Part shown: piece after piece, positions 56,150-64,000 of the stretch
How positions within the stretch are numbered: position 1 is the stretch's first letter
How the letters are laid out: each line of letters starts with the position of its first letter
Assembly: GCA_032718475.1 (NCBI GenBank)
Contig: JAUCBJ010008720.1
Coordinates: 1-64,000 of the forward strand
Length of the DNA stretch: 64,000 bases
Direction of reading: 5' to 3'
DNA from: Nemertoderma westbladi
Taxonomy: Eukaryota; Xenacoelomorpha; Nemertodermatida; Nemertodermatidae
The notes under the pieces: model-generated
What the model saw: the letters and a program-made list of their open reading frames with translations, nothing else
Databases searched by the model: none
What the model was told of the DNA's origin: nothing
Program-made: the position numbers and the translations under genes

Positions 56150-56860
56150 GGGGGGGGTACACCATTTTCGGACAACTCTTTGATTTATCACTCTCAGCGT
56201 TTCAAAATTGTTTGATTTTGGCTAAAATTTGGTATATAGGTGCCTAAGATGCTATTCTACATGACAAGTCAGAAAATTTTTTTTTTTCGCTATTTAATAT
56301 TAGTTAATACTAGTTAACAACAAAAAAAACTTGGTTGCGCTTAAAACCCTAAGGCTTTTACAGTTTTGAACCTAATCACATGAAAGTTTTTTTATATGAT
56401 AGATCAAAGATGGGGCAACATAACTATCAGGCGAAATTTTGTTAAAATAATTCTGCACCGCTAGGTGGCGCTGCAAATTTATGCAAATTTTTAGGTTTTT
56501 TATAAATAGTATTAAATTTTATTAACAAAAAATTTCGAAAAGTTGCCTGATACTTTTATGCAGGGTGGCTATCTAGACACCCACAGGAAGTTTCAGACTA
56601 ATTACTCAAAAATTGTAGAAGTAGTAGGGTTTTGAAGTTGACAATTTCATGAAAAAAATATTTGGAGATAATCGACCTTTCATTATACATAGTAATAGTA
56701 ATTTCAATAGGATTCCGTAAATGGAAATTTACATAACTTGAAAACTAAAAGAGCTATTAAATAGCGGTTTTCAGATTTGGAAATACCATTCAATGGTGCA
56801 TTACAATAGACCATAAAAAAAATTTCGACATATTTTGGACCAAAATGGTGTACCCCCCCC
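56150..56860. mobile_element. 711-bp MITE with 19-bp perfect TIRs and TTAA duplication
   Basis: GGGGGGGGTACACCATTTT (56150-56168) is exactly inverted at 56842-56860, and TTAA flanks both ends (56146-56149, 56861-56864). TTAA duplication is typical of piggyBac and Kolobok elements. The interior is AT-rich without a coding frame. It inserted between the GIY-YIG fragment and the right arm of the long inverted repeat. Confidence 0.9.
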
Positions 56861-57102
56861 TTAAGTATAGCAGTGTTGTAAAGCGGGGGGTTCCTGAAAA
56901 TTAAATAATTTTGTGTGTATAGTAATTTAGTAGTTAGGCAGTTAGGTACCTTTGTACTGTTAAAAACATTTCATAAATAGGTAGCTGTAATAATTCATTA
57001 ATTCTGTTTACATTCAGTTGATTATTGACAATGTGGGCCCTTAGCCCTTGAAATATATTTATTTTATTATATTAAAACAGTAAATAAAACTAAATTCTTA
57101 TT

Positions 57103-57639
57103 AAAATATAAAATTAAAATGAAAGGGACGGCGATAACATGTCTGTATTGTTTGTAATAATTAATTGTTGAAATTAAGTAGGTAGAATGTGTATTATTTG
57201 TGCGAAATGCTATACAACTTTTGAGTGAATCCAATTCCCAAAACATAATTATCACTATGAGACATGTAACGTCGTATGTTTCGAGAATATAATTTATTTC
57301 GTAGAATTACTTGATTTTTAGAAACTCAGTGGTCAAGTAATTGAATTATAGGAAAAGTGACTCATTTATTAGTTTTTGTTTTATTTTTTATTGGGCCCTT
57401 GACACGTCTGATTTTTATTGGGCAAGTGACTGATTGTGCAAATAGCATATTGGATAAGTGACTGAATTCGGAAAAATAGCCTATTTGAGTACAATTTTAT
57501 TAGATATAAGAACTAAAATTTATTTTTTCTGTAATTTAGAATGAAGGCTTGAATTAGCATCAAATATCTCGTGATCTATTGTAATTATATCACGATTTTA
57601 CTCTAGAGTGGGGTCATTTTGATTGTGTATCCAGACACA
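57103..57639. other. Non-coding AT-rich
   Basis: No gene or strong repeat recognised. Words like AAGTGACTGATT recur loosely around 57350-57470. Confidence 0.4.
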
Positions 57640-57894
57640 CAAGGGCGGATCCAGGGGGTGGGCCAAGGGGGCCATCCCCGAAAAACTGAAACAAAAAGCG
57701 AACATGAAATGTGGGTTTCACAAATTCAAGACCTGTATTTTTGTATAATAATGACATGCTAACCATATTTAGATAGTTAGTAACCTTATTATTTGGATAA
57801 GTTACCATTCCCAATAATTATTCCTTTCCCTACACGCTCATAAACAGCTTCTATGATATTAGTAAAGTTCCACTCTCTTTCAATATAAACAGTA

Positions 57895-58235
57895 CAGTCC
57901 TCCTGTGAAATAGTCGCCCCTTTCGGGCAGATAGGAGGGGAAACTGGACACACACAGAAAAATTTCTCACCAGGGGAAACTGAACGCAAATCTCAGAAAT
58001 GGTGGATTTGGGAATAAGGTATTTGGGATTTGGGAATAAGGTATTTGGGATTTGGGAATAAGGTATTTGGGTTTGGGAATAAGGTATTTGGGATTTGGGA
58101 TTAAGGTATTTGGGAATATGGTATTTGGGAATAAGGTATTAAAGATTTGGGAATAAGGGATTTGGGAATAAGGAATTTGGGATCTGCCATTATTGGTTCA
58201 CTGAAGAAGATACGCAATGCGTCTCATTACGGCAT
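57895..58235 (+). repeat. Repeat with GGGATTTGGGAATAAGGTATTT minisatellite, left copy
   Basis: A short unit built on ATTTGGGAATAAGGT is repeated over about 58005-58185 and is followed by GCCATTATTGGTTCACTGAA, then GATACGCAATGCG. The whole segment is inverted at 61955-62310. Confidence 0.85.
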
Positions 58236-58261
58236 TACAGGTACCACTAACTCAATCGGTG

Positions 58262-58345
58262 TGTCTGTTGTTCTGTTGATCTGTTGTTCTGTTGATCTGT
58301 TGTTCTGTTGATCTGTTGTTCTGTTGTTTTGTCGTTCTGTTGTGT
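58262..58345 (+). repeat. Short tandem repeat of TCTGTTGTTCTGTTGA type
   Basis: Period about 16 bp, roughly five units. Minus-strand translation gives a meaningless Gln/Asn-rich peptide. Confidence 0.85.
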
Positions 58346-58349
58346 CCAA

Positions 58350-59640
58350 TTTTAAACGTTAATAACTCAGCCAAATCTCGATAAAATATATCCAAACTTG
58401 TTACATATGTAGTCTGGCAAAAAATTAGAAATTTTCCAAGTTGAATTTGCGTGGGGTCTTCGTGCAGCATCTGTGTAACTGTCTTGCAGTTATAATAAAT
58501 TGATTTACCCAAAAATTATTAGCCTTGGCATCACCTGGTTGCTAGGAGACTGCAGCATATATCAGGTGGGTTTGAAATTCAGTAATACCGGTACAATGCA
58601 GGAATGCAGCAATGTGGTAGGCCTATTTCAGTATTTCACTTTCCTCAGCCATTCCATCCAGCATTTCCAGATTGCAGAGTTAAGAGTACTCAGTTATTCG
58701 CGACTATTCAGCCCAAGGCCATCTAAACAACGGGCTATGACAAGGACCTTGCCTTCAAAATTATCGTAGGCTGACTGTACAGATTATGGCACGGGTGCCG
58801 TAATTCAGGGTGACTTGATACAGTTTTTCCTTTAACTGTGAATATCTTATGAAGATTTTATCCTACACAGATGGAATAAAAAGATTTATTTCAATAGAAT
58901 TTAAATTATTAATAATTATTTATTATTTATTATAATTATTATTATTAATATTTATATTATAAGATTTAAATAGAAAGAGTTATTTAGATGGCCTTGATTC
59001 AGTCATATCATGTACCGGTGCGGTACCTTAATCTTATTAAACATATGTTTTACAGTATGGTACCGGTTCTGTTACAGTGCTACAGAGTTACCGGTACCGT
59101 CTTCAGGTCGTTGGCGCCACCCACCAATCGGCTCGGCAAAGGCAACCATGCAGCAATGGAAGTTTTGAAATTATGCGGACTTAAGACAGACTGCATATTG
59201 TCAGGTTGTACAAGCTGACCTTTATTCCATGTCCCGGTATCCACTACTGCACTAGGCACCCCAACAGCCCAATACTGCAATACCCAGCAACGTTTTGGAT
59301 TTGTACCGGTACTCAAACAACTTGCCATCAAGGCCACCGCCTCTGCCTGTCGCAGTGTCGTTGGCGACCTCGACTTTCGGTATCTCTACTGCGCTAGTGA
59401 TACGGGCAAACTGGACTAACCGATGAGCGAGACCCAAAGACTGAAGAATGCATTGAATTTGTTGAGTAGTTTGACTGTGTGTGGACTTCTATTACATCGA
59501 TGCCAAGCTACCAATGCGAAAATTTCTTTTAAAATAAAAGTTTGGTTAAATTTTCTTAATTATTTATTTAAATTTCTTAAGTACCGATTTTGGGATAGAA
59601 TTGCTCAATTGTAATCTGTATCTAATAACTGACCCTCGTC
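58350..59640. other. Non-coding, unassigned
   Basis: Includes a more GC-rich part at 59080-59430 with overlapping short frames on both strands, none with recognisable protein features. AT-rich tract at 58900-58970. Confidence 0.35.
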
Positions 59641-59721
59641 CTGCGCGAAGGCCCCACGGACGTGTATCTTTACGTTTAAAGTTTTTCATACATATACAAC
59701 GTTTCTTCAGCCTCTCCCAAA

Positions 59722-59901
59722 CACTCCACTGTACGAGAACACGCCCTAGACGAGGATCACACCTTCAATTACAATGACTTCTCAATAATAGGTAGAGCTG
59801 ATACTAATTACGACCTATTAATTAAAGAAAGCCTAGTTATCTCCCGCCACAGACCTACTCTAAATATTCAGGGAACCTCATTCCCTTTACTATTGTTCTA
59901 A
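59722..59901 (+). pseudogene. Penelope-like element 3' coding end
   Basis: The frame reads REHALDEDHTFNYNDFSIIG, then NYDLLIKESLVISRHRPTLN and a stop just after a short hydrophobic end. The EHALxxxH block and the LLIKES.L....P.LN tail are the C-terminus of the PLE GIY-YIG endonuclease. Everything upstream is missing. The 3' region beyond it keeps a hammerhead-like motif. Confidence 0.65.
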
Positions 59902-60149
59902 AAACTACACACACTACATAGACCGTATCTACAGTACTATACAGTATGTATTAATTAATATTGGTGTTGTACTCATTATCAATTTAGTTGTCTGATTTCA
60001 TGATTTTACCGTGCACTATTTTACTTAATTCAGTATTACGTATGCAAGTAGTTAGGCTCCTATATCTTCTCGTATTGTAATGTTTTCACATATTTTGCAG
60101 TAATATTAATAATTTAGAATGTAATTTAAACTTTATGTATCTTACTGTA

Positions 60150-60195
60150 GTATTGGCTGATGATGGTTTAATGTAATAAATCGAAACGTTCCGCT
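60150..60195 (+). ncRNA. Hammerhead-ribozyme-like core in a PLE 3' end
   Basis: CTGATGA (60157-60163) is followed by a 6-bp stem, GGTTTA with TAAATC (one G-U pair), and then GAAA (60183-60186). This is the order of the hammerhead catalytic core around helix II. Hammerhead motifs are known in Penelope-like elements. Helix I, helix III and a cleavage site are not clear here, so this may be only a remnant. Confidence 0.35.
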
Positions 60196-60379
60196 TAATT
60201 AATTATGGCATTCTTTTCATTCGCGCTAATTATTATAATTTTACTACGATTACGTTACCCCACTGGGACTTCAATAACCTACGTTTCTCTCTCTCCAGTT
60301 TTTTTTCATGTATATTTAACTCTAACAATAATATTTTAATATATATACGCTATATATGTCTGTGTATTTCGGTGCTTCA

Positions 60380-61760
60380 CTGTAACCTGCTCCTGTACTA
60401 ATCTGCATAATCTTGTAACACGTGTTAAATATCGTTTATTGTTTTGGTTCTATCTACACGCCTCGGTAATCTACCCCTTCACTAAACTGCATAATTTTCT
60501 AACACGAGTTAATCGTTTATTGTTTTGGTTCAATCTATCCGCCTCCGCAACCTGATTCTTTACTAACCTACATATTGTAACACGTGTTGACTATCGTTTA
60601 TTGTTTTGGTTCTATCTACCTGCCTCTGTAACCTGCTCCTTTACTAACCTGTATAATCTTGTAACATGTGTTAACTATCTTTTATTGTTTTGGTTCTATC
60701 TACCCGCCTCTATAACCTGCTCCTTTACTAATCTGCATAATCTTGTAACATGTGTTGACTATCGTTTATAGTTTTGGTTCTATCTACCCGCCTCTATAAC
60801 CTGCTCCTTTACTAACCTGCATAATCTTGTAACATGTGTTAACTATCGTTTATTGTTTTGGTTCTATATACCCGCCTCTATAGCCTGCTTCTTTACTAAC
60901 CTGCATAATCTTATAACATGTGTTAACTATCGTTTATTGCTTTGGTTCTATCTACCCGCCTCTATAGCCTGCTTCTTTACTAACCTGCATAATCTTATAA
61001 CATGTGTTAACTATCGTTTATTGCTTTGGTTCTATCTACCCGCCTCTATAACCTGCTCCTTTACTAACCTGCATAATCTTGTAACATGTGTTAACTATCG
61101 TTTATTGTTTTGGTTCTATCTACCCGCATCTATAACCTGCTCCTTTACTAACCTGCATAATCTTGTAACATGTGTTAACTATCGTTTATTGTTTTGGTTC
61201 TATCTACCCGCCTCTATAACCTGCTCCTTTACTAACCTGCATAATCTTGTAACATGTGTTAACTATCGTTTATTGTTTTGGTTCTATCTACCCGCCTCTA
61301 TAACTTGCTCCTTTACTAACCTGCATAATCTTGTAACATGTGTTAACTATCGTTTATTGTTTTGGTTCTATCTACCCGCCTCTATAACCTGCTCCTTTAC
61401 TAACCTGCATAATCTTGTAACATGTGTTAACTATCGTTTATTGTTTTGGTTCTATCTACCCGCCTCTATAACCTGCTCCTTTACTAACCTGCATAATCTT
61501 GTAACATGTGTTAACTATCGTTTATTGTTTTGGTTCTATCTACCCGCCTCTATAGCCTGCTCCTTTACTAACCTGCATAATCTTATAACATGTGTTAACT
61601 ATCGTTTATTGTTTTGGTTCTATCTACCCGCCTCTATAACCTGCTCCTTTACTAACCTGCATAATCTTGTAACATGTGTTAACTATCGTTTATTGTTTTG
61701 GTTCTATCTACCCGCCTCTATAGCCTGCTCCTTTACTATCCTGCATAAACCTGTAATACG
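60380..61760 (+). repeat. 84-bp satellite array, about 16 units
   Basis: The unit contains CGTTTATTGTTTTGGTTCTA, TCTACCCGCCTCTATAACCT, GCTCCTTTACTAACCTGCAT and AATCTTGTAACATGTGTTAA. Its first part is the reverse complement of the 68-bp unit in the 9-bp-TSD element. Because 84 is a multiple of three, one frame stays open through many units, giving a spurious 319-residue ORF at 60853-61812. Confidence 0.95.
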
Positions 61761-61779
61761 TTTTATTTACAGATTAAAA

Positions 61780-62310
61780 ATTCCAAATTCCCTGTTTCCA
61801 AAGCCCAAATGATTTTCCCAAATTTCTTTATTTCCAAATCCCAAATTGCTTATTCCCAGATCCCAAAGGGACGCGTTGTTCAACTGAGCCCCGTCAGCGG
61901 AAACAGCCAGTGCCGCTAGTCGGTGGGGTTGACTTGTTACGAGAGGCTATTATGAGGCTTAATGAGATACGCATTGCGTATCTTCTTCAGTCAACCAATA
62001 ATGGCCGATCAACAAATAAAAACCGATAATCACTAATATAATGGCAAATCCCAAATTCCAATTCCCAAATCCTTAATCCCAAATACCTTATTCCCAAATC
62101 CCAAATACCTTATTCCCAAATACCTTATACCCAAATACCTTATTCCCAAATATCTTATACCCAAATACCTTATTCCCAAATCCCAAATACCTTATTCCCA
62201 AATCCCAAATACCTTATTCCCAAATCCCTTATTCCCAAATTCCTTAATCCCACATGGTATTTGCGTCCAGTCCCCCCCCCCCCCCCCTCCTGTCTCCTTT
62301 CGGGATGGCC
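61780..62310 (-). repeat. Inverted right copy of the TTTGGGAATAAGG repeat
   Basis: 61957-62003 is the reverse complement of 58190-58232, and 62040-62260 carries the minisatellite in reverse orientation (AAATACCTTATTCCC). Further related words occur at 61785-61860. A C-run lies at 62270-62287. Confidence 0.85.
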
Positions 62311-62539
62311 AGTAGATCACCAGGGACTTAGGATCGTAAATATCCATAGGGGCCTTCTATCCATATTATACTGTATATAATTATCCAGTTATCATCAGTT
62401 TCCTACCATCAATTATATTCTCGGTTTTCTCTTCTAATGAATTTTTAGCGAAATAACAACCCCCCCCCCCCCCCCCCCCCCCCTCACTTTGACTGGCCCC
62501 TCCTGCACAAAAATCCTGAATCCGCCACTGCAGAGACAC

Positions 62540-63147
62540 CACTTCCCATCTGGGTAGGCACAGTATGTAGGCATACTACACTGCCCCAAACGAAAAACCT
62601 ACAAGGAATGCGTGTGCTAGGGGGTGGGTTTAAGTGAGATAATGTATGTATGAGTATGTATGAAGAGGAATTACTGTACAAACCCAAAGCTTATGTTTGC
62701 TTACTGTTTGGAGATAGTGAGTGAGTAACTGAAACTTGCCGGGTTTTATACTTTATTCGCCGCTGGGCCCTCCCTATTGAATAATAGCATTAATATGCCC
62801 TCTCTCTCCATTTATCATATGCTCCAGTTGGTGTTTTATCATTGCGCCTATGGCGTTATTTTTTCGTTTCTGTCTATATTTCGAGCCCACAGGCTATGGA
62901 CGGAGTGGCCGATCATGCCAGGGAACTTAGAATCCGGCCAGCCAGCCGCTGTGAAAATATTTCATCAAAATCGTTAAGAGTAATTTTGGCTGGAGATCAG
63001 TTTAGTTAGTTAGGCAGTCAGCCAGTTTCGAGCAATTCTTACAGTACAGTAAGTATCCTATCGGTTCCTAATAACAAACCTGTAAATTAACCTAAGATAA
63101 CAGTAATAGAACTCCCACCTTCCCTCTATATAACGCCAGTGGAACGG
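62540..63147. other. Non-coding
   Basis: No gene recognised. A long C-run (62461-62483) lies just to the left, inside the hAT-like end region. Confidence 0.4.
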
Positions 63148-63800
63148 TTCGATCTAATTAACCCTATTAAACCCATGGGGGGGGGGGGGGGGGTGGTCAA
63201 TATAACCACCCCCCCCCCCCCCCCCGTGGTTTTGTTGTTATAATTCTGAAAGAAACGGAGTTGGGAATCTGAAACTGTATGACTTTTCCTAAAAATCTAT
63301 CTAAATCAGAAATGAAATCAGCACCCCTTAAAACCTCCATAGCGATAATGTTAGTTAGTTTGTATTCTTTTTTACGCTTTGACTGACTGACAGATTGAAA
63401 GACCGACGGACTAGATTTTTGTAAACGTGAAACTGGCATCAGAAATGGAATCAGCACCCCTTAACCCTATTAATCCCGGAGGGGGGGAGGGGGTCAAAAT
63501 GACCCTCCCCCGTGTTTTTTTAGTTATAACTCTGAAACAGACGCAGTGAGGAATCTGAAAGTGTATGACTTTTCCTAAAAATCATTGCCTTCCTAATAGT
63601 GAAAACGTTTTCCAAAAATATTGGGAAGTTTTAGAGTTATAGCACGATATTTCAACCCTACTCTTGGCACTTTTTTGAGACGTTATTTGAAAATTACATT
63701 TCATGAAATATGATTTGTAACATCTCTAGTTTCGATTTCTATCATCTCTTTTTTCGTAAATTGATTATTTGAACCTGTTTTTTGCGCAATAGAGTTTTTT
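63148..63800 (+). repeat. CCCTATTAA dispersed repeat, two copies with GC-hairpin heads
   Basis: Copy 1 begins AACCCTATTAAACCC (about 63160) with a G-run/C-run hairpin around GGTGGTCAATATAACCACC. Copy 2 begins AACCCTATTAATCCC (about 63463) with GAGGGGGTCAAAATGACCCTC. Both continue with TAACTCTGAAA or TAATTCTGAAA and TGTATGACTTTTCCTAAAAA. A third copy at 37598-37901 lacks the strong hairpin. Confidence 0.8.
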
Positions 63801-64000
63801 TTGGGGTTCTGGTTTCGATGGAATATTTAAGAGTTGCATCAAAATGGCATCAAAAACCAGGCGCATCAAAATTTTCGGCGCTGTGTGCAAAATTGCACAC
63901 AGTGACAGCACACAACTAACAAAATTTTTGAAAATAAGCAAATTGATCAGTAGATAGTATCATCTTGTTTCTTACGTTATACGGGTTTATGAGGGACCTA
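63801..64000. other. Non-coding window end
   Basis: It contains a short inverted word pair, GTGTGCAAAATTGCACAC (about 63882-63900), a perfect palindrome. No gene seen. Confidence 0.5.

Larger units (their letters stand above)
55577..57102. repeat. Long inverted repeat, about 240-bp arms
   Basis: 55577-55816 is the near-exact reverse complement of 56865-57102. Shared words are AATAAGAATTTAGTTTTATT at the outer end and GGAACCCCCCGCTTT near the inner end. Between the arms lie a GIY-YIG coding fragment and a TTAA-flanked MITE. Without the MITE the loop is only about 330 bp. The arms may be Penelope-type terminal repeats. Confidence 0.85.
57640..62530. mobile_element. Candidate hAT-bounded composite element, 4.9 kb
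   Basis: The left end CAAGGGCGGATCCAGG (57640) and the inverted right end CAGTGGCGGATTCAGG (ending 62530) resemble the widespread CAGTGGCGGATCCAGG hAT terminus. They are flanked by CAGACACA (57632-57639) and CAGAGACA (62531-62538), an 8-bp duplication with one mismatch, the size used by hAT elements. Inside are an inverted pair of repeats, a PLE 3' end and an 84-bp satellite; no hAT transposase is seen. Two unrelated MITE ends placed by chance remain possible. Confidence 0.4.

Noticed and set aside
57614-57989. Minus-strand ORFs with Cys/Pro-rich start
   Set aside because: Short, overlapping the hAT-like end and the minisatellite border, with no recognisable motif.
60853-61812. 319-residue ORF with 28-residue repeats, membrane-like composition
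   Set aside because: It is a frame through the 84-bp satellite. The unit length is a multiple of three, which keeps the frame open, and the codons follow the satellite without any start or stop context. The same core is non-coding in the 68-bp arrays.

Overview
The window is a transposon-dense stretch of an animal (metazoan) nuclear genome, most likely a marine invertebrate. The basis is the mix of BEL/Pao LTR retrotransposons, Penelope-like elements, CR1/L2-like and RTE-like LINEs and TIR/MITE DNA elements, plus one spliced SLC7-type amino-acid-transporter exon with a GT donor. I see no tRNA, rRNA, CRISPR array or bacterial operon. The species cannot be named from the sequence.

Layout. 0-13.5 kb: a Penelope-like element (minus, 1766-4453) with inverted terminal repeats, a 13-bp target duplication and a LINE 3' fragment inserted in one terminal repeat; two unassigned ORFs; a 1.6-kb element with a 9-bp target duplication and a 68-bp minisatellite; palindromes, foldbacks and a 189-bp MITE. 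13.5-20 kb: 5' portion of a BEL/Pao element (copy A, minus). 20.9-21.7 kb: first coding exon of an SLC7 light-chain amino-acid transporter, the only host-like gene. 22-24.6 kb: tandem and inverted repeats. 24.6-35.8 kb: second copy of the same BEL family (copy B, minus), with a LINE fragment inserted in pol. 35.9-37.9 kb: 3'-end relic of another BEL family and a dispersed repeat. 37.9-50.7 kb: a 12.8-kb BEL/Pao-like element (element C, plus) with two LTRs, gag, pol and an additional ORF between pol and the 3' LTR. 50.7-55.3 kb: a CR1/L2-like LINE (minus), split by a second copy of the 9-bp-TSD element. 55.6-57.1 kb: a 240-bp-arm inverted repeat holding a GIY-YIG fragment and a TTAA-flanked MITE. 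57.6-62.5 kb: a possible hAT-bounded composite with inverted minisatellites, a Penelope 3' end with a hammerhead-like core and an 84-bp satellite. 62.5-64 kb: dispersed repeats headed by GC hairpins.

Most interesting: the extra ORF of element C (47563-49302) reads as a decayed DnaQ/DEDD-type 3'-5' exonuclease-like protein, which I do not know as a standard BEL/Pao component. Also notable: a shared minisatellite core in three loci with different unit lengths, a double-hairpin 35-bp insertion in the element C integrase, and premature stops in element C explained by C-to-T changes, mostly at CGA.

All retrotransposon coding regions are broken by frameshifts or stops, so none looks autonomous. 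No alignment or search was run; family names rest on motifs read by eye, and repeat boundaries without an exact terminal match are approximate.
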